From positions 19,243,501 to 19,307,500 of the forward strand of contig NC_060209.1 of assembly GCF_021130785.1 (NCBI RefSeq): a DNA stretch of 64,000 nucleotides, in the 5' to 3' direction. A program made the position numbers and the translations under genes. This document shows, piece after piece, positions 1 through 10,590 of this stretch; the first letter of the stretch is position 1; each line of letters opens with the position of its first letter. The notes under the pieces are model-generated. The model saw only the letters and a program-made list of their open reading frames with translations. It searched no databases and was not told where the DNA came from. This DNA comes from Homalodisca vitripennis (Eukaryota > Arthropoda > Insecta > Hemiptera > Cicadellidae).

Positions 1-331
1 TGGTCATAAGTCGCGCGAACCAAAACACGGGCTTTGAAACGTTATATGTAGTTACAAACATATTTATCGAAATTATTTGCCTAAAGAGGAATTTGGCCTA
101 ATCTTTACGTATCTTAATGTCTTGTTACGGACATTTTATTGATCTAAATAGCTTTGGAAATGCTAATAAAAATGTAAACTGTAAAAGAGAAACATAGTTA
201 TTGTGGTTTAATGTTTGGAGAACGTAAACGCCACCACGGACATTTTTTTAGACTTTTTTAAAATATACAATTGCATAGTAAATTGTTTTACTAGTCGTAA
301 GTTTTAGTCAGTATTACAATAGAAACACTCA
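1..331. other. AT-rich unique flank, no gene seen
   Basis: AT-rich sequence without a convincing open frame. It lies just left of the duplicated block and has no counterpart before copy B. Confidence 0.5.
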
Positions 332-1663
332 GAAATATCAATGTTCGCATTATACAAACTTTCTCTACTTTTTATGCTTAAAATATCTGTGTATCATACC
401 TAAGAACCTACCCTAATTCATATCGAAGCCGACAGTGAAAACAGTATACGAATCTTTTTGAGGAAAATATCGATTTATAACACAAAAATCGACTTTAATT
501 TTTTATTATGTTTTGATTCATTGGATAATTGTACAGTATGATCTATACAATCCGATCAGTTTTTGTTTTGGTTATTTAGAACAACAGAATCAAGAAACCC
601 TCATTTGACTCATAAAAGGACATGTGCGCTGCATCCGGAGCAGTAGGATCTTCACATTTGTATGGTTGGCGGTAAGGACTACCTATTGTCATAAGGAGAG
701 ATAACAAGCACTGTCTCAGTCATGTTTAGGTCTTTAGCAACAAAGCAGCCCAACCCTTCAACCCTTACAGTCGTCCTCCGTTGTGAACTAGACCTACCAA
801 CTAGTCCTTTTTACCCCAATTTCTCGACATTTTGAGGTTAGTTGTGTGACGCGCCTGGACATCGTTAGGGCTGCCAAGATTACAGTGCTACATCGGTGTT
901 TTCTCTACCAAGTATGAAACAGTCGGAAGTTAATGCTCCTCGGGCAGATGGATTCTTACGTTTAAGTTATTTCCTAGAATTTACCAACATATTAGGAGCG
1001 GAAACTTAGTAAACGGAAAACAACTTTGATAAAAAATGTACTGACCATTACATTTATTAATTAGTTAAAAATTTTATTAAGCTATACAACTTATAAAGAG
1101 AAATGAGCAGGAGAAATTAAAACGTTATATCTTAACTTATAACCTTTATTTATTATAAATTTAGTAACCATAGAAATTGAACAATTACCTAAAATAAGTA
1201 AATGTTTTTTTATTTATTTAAGATGCATATTTTATATAAGAGGATATTTTGTGGCATAATATCTTACTAACCACCTTTCCGTTATAAAATGTCTCTAAAA
1301 TATAAGGTGCGTTAAAATCATATGTTTAAAAATTCAACAATCTGATCTGGTATTATAATTGCAACCATTCATATATACTTGGTATGTATGTATATTTTTA
1401 ATCTCCTGATTTATAAATATAATTCGTCCAGTATGGAAATATTAATCATACTATAGTAATGTTAGTTTCAAAAGCGTTTTATAAATAATTGATATTAATA
1501 GAATTATCAAAGTGCATAGGTTTATAAAATGTAAAAGTGAAAATGAGTTTTGTTTGAGCAATGAGTACACTACAAAGTTTTAACCCAGAATTATTTTTTG
1601 TCATATTTTTCCTCCTCATTATAATAATTTTTAAATATTTAAAAGCATGAATAAAATGTAATT

Positions 1664-1861
1664 TTATTTTACAGTTTTACTGAATACATTTTCCTTAACC
1701 AAATCCGACATAAGTTTCGATAACCAGAGAGACATGAGATATTGGACACATAAATGTATATACAGACGCTGGAAGCCGTACAAAGATACTTCCAACGGTT
1801 GCCGAAATGTCAACGCCGAAAGCAATTTTAGCTCAGCTTTGATCTCAAGCCGTTTATTCAA
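1664..1861 (-). pseudogene. Possible degraded gustatory-receptor C-terminal exon (copy A)
   Basis: This 65-residue frame has no ATG; it opens at a TTG behind an in-frame stop, as an exon or a fragment would. The segment from RLEIKAELKLL through PLEVSLYGF to QYLMSL has the spacing of the C-terminal end of insect gustatory receptors: an E-L--F---L stretch, then a GF pair, then a last membrane helix ending in a TYL--L-QF-like box. Only Y-L and L of that box remain. The copy-B paralogue at 27351-27578 keeps the same frame, but recent duplication explains that. This is weak, pattern-based recognition. It may be a chance ORF. Confidence 0.2.
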
Positions 1862-4619
1862 ACTCTGGGTTTAATTTTCAAGTCATCATTTACATTTACA
1901 TGGCTATGTTTGGTTAGTTTAAACTGAGGAATGTCTTGTTCCAACATCTCCCTGTCTTTGTTTTCCGCTTTACGAGAGGCAGTCTACAAATTAAACTATT
2001 TAAATAGTTTTACTGTGTTAGGAGAAATAGTTCGTTACTATAAGATCTCTCACCGTACACTTCAGATACTACCTGGTTTTGATATATGAATTTACATTTA
2101 CCACTTATGTAAAAACAAAACTAATTGGATTTGCACCCCCAAAACCCATAATTTTTGTTCAGGAGGAAGATCTAAATACGTTTTACATACGATTACCATT
2201 GAGTTGCAATAAGAGAAATGTTTTCTGACATGAGAGACCCATCCCACTGGCCTCTAAAGATGTAACACTCCCATAAGAAATGTATTGCAGCAAACATGTT
2301 ACTAATTAAAGGAGACTGTTATAATTTTAATCTGACAACACATTGATATTTTCTGTAATTTAATTACCATTTTAACCCTTACAGTGCCGAAGAAACTTTG
2401 GCCTCAGTATAATTAGAGTGATTACGAATTTTTTGTTTTTTTTCCAATTATAAATTTATTTTTATTTTTTTGAAAAAGGACATAAAGAAACATTTTTTAC
2501 GTTTTAACGTTTTTACGTAGCACCATACGTGCCCATTTCATTACCTTTATAATTATTTCATCTTTATTTATTTTTATCTTTACTGTAATCACTGTAGACC
2601 ACAGAGTTTATCCAGACAACACAAATTGGATGTGTATTTTTAAATGTAAATTGGAGGAAATATTATGCAGTACTTGATTAGTAGTTCAAGGATTTTGTAT
2701 ACCTACCCATACGCGTATTTTAAGAGTCTGATGTTTGATGTCTAGGGGTTTCTGTACTTTGGGAATAAACATTTAAATTTTATTGCGATAAAGTTACGAT
2801 AATAGGCAGCGGATTAAAAGGGATTTCTCATTCTGAAAATGGTCGCAATTGTAGTATTGGTAGTTATTAACATTAACGACACTCTTGGTGTTAAGCTGAG
2901 GTAGGATTTCACCCAAATTATCCTGCCTATCGTTCTTGCAACTGGAAACCTGTCTCGGAAGATCAAAGGCTGGAAGATGATGGAGTATTTTACTGATTAT
3001 GAACACTTATGGTCTCGTGAAAATAAATCGAGACTACGCTCCTAACTTTCTTATCGTTCTTTATCGTGAAGGGTAAAATGCTATCTTGGGCACGACGGAT
3101 AGCTTTATTGATTTAATTGAAGCTACGACGGATTTGTGCTGAGCATGCTTCTGCAAAATTATAGTTCAGATGCCACAATCACAGAAGGAGAATAAACCGT
3201 AGTTACATAAATTTACCTTGACACCACGGAAGTGTGCAGCACACCAAGGCAGAATTGAGGCGTCACTCTCAGGAAGTATATTAAATGGAATGAATTAAGA
3301 GAGGATATCAAGAAAGAACGCTGGAGACTAAGTTACAAAGCCGCTTTGAATAGTGGTGCACAGCCAGCCACTCAAACACAAATGCTCCTTATATGAACAT
3401 TGTAGCTCTATTGATTTCGTTCATTCCAGGAATACAAGGACATCACAATGAACCAAGGAGATATTCTTAAATACAAATATTTGATGCTTTCAGAGCTGCT
3501 TTTAAATGGGAGGCCGCAGAATGATAAGTAATGCATGAACGAAATATTTTGTTATATTATCATGTGAAGTTAGGAGGCATACTGTATCATAAATACAAAA
3601 TACTTTTTAAATATAACAATAATATTTATTTTAAATCATATTAATAATAATTTATATACCGAACCTTCAAGTGTTGTTCCAATCTATGTACTTAGCCTTT
3701 AAGAAGCTCATTTTGATCCCGAGCAAATATATATTTTTGATGGAGCATCAAACGGATGCTCTCATATAAACGGGTAGAATAAATCACGAAACTTTTGCAT
3801 ACAGTAGTTTCTGAATTTTACCTGGACGTAGCAGAAAGACTCCTCGAGTGGCTGTTGGATAAAAAGCCGTACGTTTATCGCCTAATGTAAAAATCGTTGT
3901 TGTAGCAATTGAAAAAAAATCTTAATTCGTGATACAATAAAGATACACGATACATTGTGTTCCAACTTTGAGACTACATAACACTTGTTTGTAACTGAAA
4001 GAGAATTCAATAAAATGTTACACTATGTTTAACTTTCAATGAAAACACGCCTTATGAATCAAACATGTTATTCATAGAGCGGAAATAACATTTCCTACGC
4101 TTTCAAAGCCCTAGATATGTTTTATTCACCAAGAAACGCCGAAGTTAAAGATTTAATCCACCGACATTTCGTCCCAACTTTTGCGTTATAAAGACAGTTT
4201 ATAAAATGTATTAAACTTCAATAATCAACTTGAAAATTAATTCAATGGTTTGGTATAAAAATGTTAAAGTACATCAAACTTTCAGTTTCAAGACGCCTCC
4301 TTTCTTTGAAACATGATAAAGGGGGTAATAACCTTATTCCTAAGAATACTGTATTTATTTATCAGGAATCATATTAATAATGGCAGTTTCAATGATTTAC
4401 ACAGCATGTATACTGTAATTGATTAGGCCTTACGTACAGGTTGAAGTATAAAAATGTACATTGATAGGCTTACATTGTATACATTATTGTGTCAAGATAC
4501 GTTTACTACTTAGCAAAGGACTTGTCAATAATAAAATGGAAGAAAATATTAAAAGTGGAAATTAAAAAGAAAGAGATTAGAAATTTTATTACATAACGAA
4601 TCTTTCGAAAAGGAACTGT
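1862..4619. other. Duplicated AT-rich sequence, no gene seen
   Basis: The sequence is shared with copy B at about 27579-30319. The short open frames here (for example 2794-3006, minus) match nothing I recognise and are not preserved intact in copy B. Confidence 0.5.
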
Positions 4620-4862
4620 TATACAAAATGGACAAACAGAACAAGCGCAGTATAAACTATGTAATGTAAGGTCAGTTACTGGTTATGGTTACTGCACCGT
4701 GGTAAAAAATGTACGGACACAACTCAGTATGTCTGCAGAACGTACGCAGCAAAAAACTATGTAAGGTAAGGTCAGTTACGATTTATAATCACTGTACCGT
4801 GGTACAAAATGTACGGACACAATTCAGTACGTCTGCAGAACGTACGCAGAATAAACTATGTA
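4620..4862 (+). repeat. ~100-bp satellite, copy A, left part
   Basis: There are about two monomers, each with GGTCAGTTAC, CACCGTGGTA, ATGTACGGACA and CTGCAGAACGTACGCAG in that order. The array breaks at TGTA (4859-4862), where the LINE begins, and resumes at 9569. The first monomer is degenerate, which marks the array edge. Confidence 0.93.
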
Positions 4863-5082
4863 TTCATACATGTAGATAGATGGCAGTGGCTGACAAGCAT
4901 ACACGTAGTTATATCGCTCTTCCAAACTTAATGTTCAAGTGTTATTATATCACTAATTAAATGTGTTGTGTGTAGTAAAATACAATATTGAGATCCTATC
5001 AGTAAGTATTAAAGTAATAAGCAATATTGTTGAGTTAGTAATACTCCTGTTGGAAGTTACGTTTGCAAACCTAACCTACAAA

Positions 5083-5997
5083 ATGGCAACCTGTGGAGTA
5101 TGTAATAGTGGTTTTACTCAAAGGCAACTTAAGGTAACCTGCTCTGATTGCAATGTTAGTTTCCACGGTACTTGTGTGAAGATGAGCAAGGCTGACATTG
5201 AGTTCCTAAATAATGAAAGTATGATGTGGCGGTGTGATCCCTGCAGCAAAAAGCGGCGCAGTAGCCTAAGATTAGAGTCACAAGCTACAGAGGGTAAACT
5301 AACTTTAGAGGATTTAATGAAAGCAATAAATGAACTAAAATGTGATCATAAGACAAATGTTACTGAATTCAATACATCCTATGAATTGATGAATAGCAAG
5401 ATTGATGAAAATACCTCTGCCCTGAAAGAGAACACGGTGAAAATTATAGAGTACCTCGATAGGATTGATGCTCTCACAGCAGAAAATAAACAGCTCAAAG
5501 ATAAAGTTTTCAACTTAGAGCAGAAGGTTGAAGACATGGAGCAGTATTCTAGGCGTAACTGTGTGGAGCTTCAAGGTGTACCTGTGGTAGGCAATGTGCT
5601 AGACACAGTGAAGGAAGTGGGAAAGGCTCTTGGTATGGAAGTAACTGATACCATGGTTGATGCATGCCACACTCTAGCAAAACGATCCAGTGATTCAAAG
5701 CCACCTGGAATCATTATAAAATTTGTTAGGAGGTTTGATGCGGAAAATATGATGGCCAAAAGAAGAGCAAAGAAGGACTTTTCAACTCGGCACATAGGTT
5801 TAACAAGTGACGAACCAATTTATGTCAATGAGTCTCTTACTCCAACCAGAAGAAGACTGCTCGGTATGACCAGGGACTATAAGAAAAAGAACAATTACCA
5901 TTTTGTGTGGGTGCGAGGAGGTAAAATCTTTCTGCGAAAAGATGAAAAGGGACCCGTTTCTGTGATAAGGTGCCAGGCTGACCTTGACAACCTTTAG
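5083..5997 (+). CDS. LINE ORF1 protein: PHD-type finger, coiled coil, FP-like C-terminus
   Basis: The product has 304 residues. I start it at the ATG at 5083 (context AAAATGG) rather than the in-frame ATG at 4963, because the extra 40 residues are hydrophobic and unlike the family while MATCGVC starts the domain directly. Residues 4-54 form a C4HC3 zinc finger (C4, C7, C20, C23, H28, C31, C51, C54). A charged, heptad-like coiled coil covers roughly residues 75-155. From RRNCVELQGVP (about 156) to the end, the protein resembles the FP/25K-like domain common in arthropod LINE ORF1 proteins. The likely role is binding element RNA and assembling the RNP, inferred from family. It is intact, with no internal stops, so the insertion may be young. 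Confidence 0.9.
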   Translation: MATCGVCNSGFTQRQLKVTCSDCNVSFHGTCVKMSKADIEFLNNESMMWRCDPCSKKRRSSLRLESQATEGKLTLEDLMKAINELKCDHKTNVTEFNTSYELMNSKIDENTSALKENTVKIIEYLDRIDALTAENKQLKDKVFNLEQKVEDMEQYSRRNCVELQGVPVVGNVLDTVKEVGKALGMEVTDTMVDACHTLAKRSSDSKPPGIIIKFVRRFDAENMMAKRRAKKDFSTRHIGLTSDEPIYVNESLTPTRRRLLGMTRDYKKKNNYHFVWVRGGKIFLRKDEKGPVSVIRCQADLDNL

Positions 5998-6195
5998 GTA
6001 TGTTGATTACACTACATATTTTAAATATAGTGAAGGACTATTTAATTTATTGTTTTGGTTTGTGTTTATAAATTTGTATTAGATGTAGGCCTGATAATTG
6101 TTATAAAGCTTTATTTTACCTGTGAAAGTGGTGGTACTTGGGTAGTCATGTCTTCAATCTTCTGAAAATTGCTTTCCTTTTATCAATAACCTATT

Positions 6196-7899
6196 ATGAA
6201 AGAAACTATAAACTTACAAACAACTAGTTTTTTAAATACTTTAACTGGCTTCTTAATATGCCACCAAAATATTAGAAGCATGAGAGAAAATTTTGATATG
6301 TTTTTAGCTGAGCTTGCTGTGCTGAATAAATTACCAAATATAATAATCCTATCAGAAATATGGATAAATAATTCTGAAACTTCCTATTATTCTATACCTA
6401 AGTACTCATCATTTTTTAATACAAATGAAAACTATAGGGCCGGAGGAGTTGCTATTTATATTAATGAAAACGTTACTAAAGTATCACAAATTCCATGCAA
6501 TTTTGTATCGGCCGATGTACTACAAATTTCATTTAAAGAATTTGGTTACAATTTCAATCTATTAGCGGTATATAGGCTACATCACTCGTCTGGTGAATTG
6601 TTTATAAATGAATTGTCAGAATTATTATTGAACCCAGAGGTCAAGAACTGTGACAACCTATTGATTGCTGGGGATATGAACTTGAATCTTTTGGAGGATA
6701 GGGAACTAATAGATAACTATAAGCTTACCTTAGCTTTAAATGGCTTACAGTCCATGATAAATGAACCAACACGAATAACACAGAAATCACAAACTTGCAT
6801 TGATCATGTATTAGTTCGAATTCGGAACAGAGACAAAATAGGAGTACAAGCACTGGTAATTGATAGCGGGCTGACTGACCATTGTTTATCAGCTGTACTG
6901 TTGGTGCGGGAGGGGGAAGACACACTTAGCAATATCAAGGTTACGGAGCCAGTGCCCTTTATCAGTATCAATCACGAATATTTCAGTGATAAGCTAAATA
7001 ATGTAAATTGGGATTTCGTTTTTAAGGAAAAGAATGCATCTCACGCTTTTGATTTGTTCCACGATAAATTTTGTAACTTATTAAGAAAAAGCGAGAAGGT
7101 TGTGCATAAAAAATGTAAATTTCCTAAACTTAAGCCATGGATTACAGATGAAACGTGTAAACTAATTAAAAAGCGTAACAGTTTATTAAAAGCAATTAAA
7201 AAAAATCCCGACAATATGGAATTATTAACGTATTTTAAAACATTTAGAAACAAGTTAAAGATAGACATAAGGAATCAAAAAGATAGTTATTACAGTAATT
7301 TATTTAAAAAATATAAGGGAAATTCTAAGAAAACTTGGAAGGTTTTAAAAGAGGTAAGTGGTCAACAAACCAAAGTAAATGGTTTGATTTATTTAAAAGA
7401 AGACAATATAAGCATAGTTGAACCTTTAGCTGTAGCTGAAGCATTTAATACATATTTCTTGTACATTTCTGAAAAATTAATAAATAAACAAAAAACTTAT
7501 AAAACGGTTGATCTTGAGCTGATAGATTGTAAAGACAGCTTTACTACCCAACCGTTATCAAAATCGATGTTTCTATCTCCTGTATTAGATAATGATCTAG
7601 AAAGAGCAGTAAACTATTTGAAAAATGGAACTACACCAGGTCTTGATGGAGTAAATTCGACAGTGATTAAGATTCATTTTAAGGAAATTAAGAATGTACT
7701 TCTGTACATTATAAATCTAAGCTTTGAGACAGGGGTTTTTCCTGAAAGGCTTAAAAACGCTATGGTAATTCCGATTTTTAAGAAGGGTTCAAGGGATGCT
7801 TGCAATAATTATAGACCAATATCTTTACTATCTTCCTTTGCTAAAATTGTTGAAAGGATTATGAAACAGAAATTAGTTGATTTTTTTGGAAAAAAATAA
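6196..7899 (+). CDS. LINE ORF2, 5' part: APE-type endonuclease and start of reverse transcriptase
   Basis: This 567-residue frame is the N-terminal part of ORF2. Residues about 20-235 are an apurinic-type endonuclease: CHQNIRSM, LSEIW, RAGGVAIY, the GDMNLN box (D160, N162), CIDHVLV (D203, H204) and LTDHCLSAVL. A lysine-rich linker follows. The RT domain opens near residue 475 with NGTTPGLDG and continues through NNYRPISLLSSFAKIVERI. The frame then ends at a stop just after a run of seven T (7881-7887). The adjacent frame from 7877 continues the RT without a gap, so this is one gene broken by a single-base length change. Function: nicks target DNA and primes reverse transcription. If the extra T is real, the copy is not autonomous. 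Confidence 0.92.
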   Translation: MKETINLQTTSFLNTLTGFLICHQNIRSMRENFDMFLAELAVLNKLPNIIILSEIWINNSETSYYSIPKYSSFFNTNENYRAGGVAIYINENVTKVSQIPCNFVSADVLQISFKEFGYNFNLLAVYRLHHSSGELFINELSELLLNPEVKNCDNLLIAGDMNLNLLEDRELIDNYKLTLALNGLQSMINEPTRITQKSQTCIDHVLVRIRNRDKIGVQALVIDSGLTDHCLSAVLLVREGEDTLSNIKVTEPVPFISINHEYFSDKLNNVNWDFVFKEKNASHAFDLFHDKFCNLLRKSEKVVHKKCKFPKLKPWITDETCKLIKKRNSLLKAIKKNPDNMELLTYFKTFRNKLKIDIRNQKDSYYSNLFKKYKGNSKKTWKVLKEVSGQQTKVNGLIYLKEDNISIVEPLAVAEAFNTYFLYISEKLINKQKTYKTVDLELIDCKDSFTTQPLSKSMFLSPVLDNDLERAVNYLKNGTTPGLDGVNSTVIKIHFKEIKNVLLYIINLSFETGVFPERLKNAMVIPIFKKGSRDACNNYRPISLLSSFAKIVERIMKQKLVDFFGKK

Positions 7900-9154
7900 C
7901 ATACTTAGTCGGAACCAATTTGGGTTTAGAAGTGGTATAAATACAGAAGCGGCACTAATAGAATTTATGGACAGGTTGTCTAAAGGTGTAAACGATGGGA
8001 GAAAAGTTAGTGGCCTATTTTTAGACATAACAAAAGCTTTCGACACTGTGAATCATAGAGTTTTGCTAGAAAAGTTACATAATTGTGGGGTTAGAGGAAT
8101 AGTACACAACTGGTTTAGAAGTTATTTACAGAGGAGGATGCAATGTGTTAAAGTTAACGGAGTAGTAAGTGGAATGGGGGAAATCAAACACGGTGTGCCG
8201 CAGGGGTCGGTTTTAGGGGCTACGTTATTTTTAATATACATTAATGACTTGTGCAATGCTAAATTAAATGCTAGTATCACTTCTTTCGCTGATGATACTG
8301 CTTTGTCTTATTCCGAAGAGTCTTGGAACGAAGTAGCTATTAAGATGAACAGGGATTTGCTTTCGATTCAATGGTGGTTTTGTAAAAACAATATGGCATT
8401 GAGCCCTGAAAAAACTCAATTTATCAATTTCTCTATTAAAAAGAATAATAAACAGGAAAATAAAATTGTTTTGAAATGCATTACTTGTATAATGAGTGGT
8501 GGTTTTTGCAACGATGGTTGCTGTGAACTAAAGGAAGCACGTAGCGTGAAATATTTAGGAATTATATTAGATGAAAAGTTAAATTGGAAAGATCACATAA
8601 CACACCTCAAACAAAAAATAAATAATACAACAAGACTCTTCTATTATATTCGAAGTATGTGTAGTGATAGTTTATTAAGAACATTATATCTTTCATTAGT
8701 TCATAGTAGGTTAGAATACGGAATAGTGTGTTGGGGAGGTACATATGTCTCAAACTTAAAACCTATAATTACAGCACAGAAAAAGTTTATGAGAATAATA
8801 ACTAAAAGTAATCGATTTGAACATTCTTTCCCAATTTTTTGTTCCTTAAAAGTTCTTCCTTTAAGATATATTTATGTATATAAGGTACTCAAAATTTTTT
8901 TCTTAAGAAGTAGAAACTGTAGGGAAAATTATGAGTATATTAACAGACTGCGTAGTAATAAAAATGTGTTCGTACCGAAGCCAACAAACACGTATTTTAC
9001 AAAATCGTTTAATTTTTTAGCACCTACATTATTTAACAAATTACCAAACAACATAAAAGGTTTAAGTAATATAAATGTTTTTCTTAAAAAATTAAGACTA
9101 TGGTTGTTTACAATTCAGAATATTGAAGATTTATTGTTTTATATTTGTAATTAG
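7877..9154 (+). CDS. LINE ORF2, 3' part: reverse transcriptase, frameshifted from the upstream frame
   Basis: This 425-residue continuation of ORF2 overlaps the upstream frame by 23 bases. It carries the rest of the RT: NQFGFRSG, motif A FLDITKAFDTVNH, motif B GVPQGSVLGATLF, the catalytic FADD box (residues 137-140, codons at 8285-8296), KYLGIILDEKLNWKDH, and a C-terminal thumb-like region ending in LKKLRLWLF. There is no RNase H domain after the RT, as expected for CR1- or Jockey-type elements without one. The ATG at 7878 is out of this frame, so the listed start is only the open-frame limit and translation would have come from ORF2. Catalytic residues look intact. Confidence 0.92.
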   Translation: MIFLEKNNILSRNQFGFRSGINTEAALIEFMDRLSKGVNDGRKVSGLFLDITKAFDTVNHRVLLEKLHNCGVRGIVHNWFRSYLQRRMQCVKVNGVVSGMGEIKHGVPQGSVLGATLFLIYINDLCNAKLNASITSFADDTALSYSEESWNEVAIKMNRDLLSIQWWFCKNNMALSPEKTQFINFSIKKNNKQENKIVLKCITCIMSGGFCNDGCCELKEARSVKYLGIILDEKLNWKDHITHLKQKINNTTRLFYYIRSMCSDSLLRTLYLSLVHSRLEYGIVCWGGTYVSNLKPIITAQKKFMRIITKSNRFEHSFPIFCSLKVLPLRYIYVYKVLKIFFLRSRNCRENYEYINRLRSNKNVFVPKPTNTYFTKSFNFLAPTLFNKLPNNIKGLSNINVFLKKLRLWLFTIQNIEDLLFYICN

Positions 9155-9461
9155 TTGTTTTAGTTTTCCCTCCTACTTTACTCCACTGTACTTTGCTTTA
9201 CTTACTGTATATTGCCGTGTATTATAATTATTTTAGTTATGATAAGTATTATAGTTATTAAATAATAAATTCTCTCAATAACTATTTAAGTTGTTTTTTC
9301 TAATGATTTTGTAAGTGTTCGTATTATAAATTGTAGTAGTTTGGAAGAGTAGTATTTATTATATATTTGATTGTGTATTATAGATTTAAGTATAATTACT
9401 TTATTTCTGTTTATATAATTTAGTTGCCATATGAATGGTGATATTTAGGATTGCAATAATG

Positions 9462-9487
9462 CCTCCAATCAGGCTAAGCCTTGGAGG
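9462..9487 (+). other. Stem-loop in the LINE 3' UTR
   Basis: CCTCCAA pairs with TTGGAGG, and inside it GGCT pairs with AGCC around one A. It lies about 80 bases before the element's 3' end, where many LINEs carry the structure their own RT recognises. That role is inferred. Confidence 0.6.
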
Positions 9488-9568
9488 ATTAATTCTTTCT
9501 CACGATATACTTATTAAATGTATGTATGTATGTAAAGTGTTGTTTGAGAAATAAATTTCTTTCTTCTT

Positions 9569-10590
9569 TGTAAGGTAAGGTCAGTTACGATTTATAATTA
9601 TTACTGTACCGTGGTATAGAATGTACGGACACTACACAGAGTATGTCTGTAGAACGTACGCAGTATAAACTATTTACTGTAAGGTCAGTTACGGTTTCTG
9701 ATTACTGCACCGTGGTACAGAATGTACGGACACAACATAAAGTATGTCTGCAGAACGTACGCAGTTTAAACTATTTACTGTAAGGTCAGTTACGGTTTCT
9801 GATTACTGCACCGTGGTACAGAATGTACGGACACAACATAAAGTATGTCTGCAGAACGTACGCAGTTTAAACTATTTACTGTAAGGTCAGTTACGGTTTC
9901 TGATTACTGCACCGTGGTACAGAATGTACGGACAAAACATAATGTATGTCTGCAGAACGTACGCAGTTTAAACTATTTACTGTTAGGTCAGTTATGGTTT
10001 CTGATTACTGCAAAAGTATGGCTGCAGAACGTACGCAGTGTAAACTATTTACTGTTAGGTCAGTTACGGTTTGTGATTACTGCACCGTAGTACAGAATGT
10101 ACTGACATAACATAATGTATGTCTGCAGAACGTACGCAGTGTAAACTATTTACTGTAAGGTCAGTTACGGGTTATGATTACTTCACCGTGGTACATAATG
10201 TATGGACACAACTCAGAGTATGTCTGCAGAACGTACACAGTATAAACTATGTAATGTAAGGTCGGTTTTGAATTATAATTACTGCACCGTGGTATAGAAT
10301 GTACGGACACAACCTAGAGTATGTCTGCAAAACGTACACAGTATAAACTATGTAATGTAAGGTCAGTTTTGAATTATAATTACTGCACCGTGGTATAGAA
10401 TGTACGGACACAACTCAGAGTATGTCTGCAGAACGTACACAGTATAAACTATGTAATGTAAGGTCAGTTTTGAATTATGATTACTGCACCGTGGTATAGA
10501 ATGTACGGACACAACTCAGAGTAAGTCTGCAGAACGTACGCAGTATAAACTATGTAGTGTAAGGTCAGTTACGGGTTATGATTACTGCGC
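9569..10590 (+). repeat. ~100-bp satellite, copy A, right part
   Basis: About ten head-to-tail monomers continue the array split by the LINE. There are two visible subtypes, one with TTACGGTTTCTGATTACTGC (9660-10060) and one with TTTTGAATTATAATTACTGC (10260-10490). One monomer near 10010 has lost its middle part. The in-frame peptides across the array are repeat artefacts. Confidence 0.95.

Larger units (their letters stand above)
4863..9568 (+). mobile_element. Non-LTR retrotransposon (LINE), CR1/Jockey-like, nearly full length
   Basis: A 4.7-kb element sits inside a satellite monomer. Joining bases 4862 and 9573 restores the monomer, and TGTA occurs on both sides (4859-4862 and 9569-9572), consistent with a short target duplication. 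In order it holds a 5' UTR of about 220 bp, ORF1 (PHD finger and FP-like domain), a 195-bp spacer, ORF2 (APE-type endonuclease then reverse transcriptase), and an AT-rich 3' UTR of about 400 bp. The 3' UTR has a hairpin, a short ATGT run and AATAAA near 9550. There are no LTRs and no long poly-A tail. Clade assignment to CR1/Jockey-like is by domain order and RT motifs only. It is absent from copy B, so it inserted after the copies diverged. Confidence 0.92.

Noticed and set aside
4963..5082. N-terminal 40-residue extension of ORF1
   Set aside because: It is hydrophobic and unlike the family. The ATG at 5083 has better context and begins the zinc finger.
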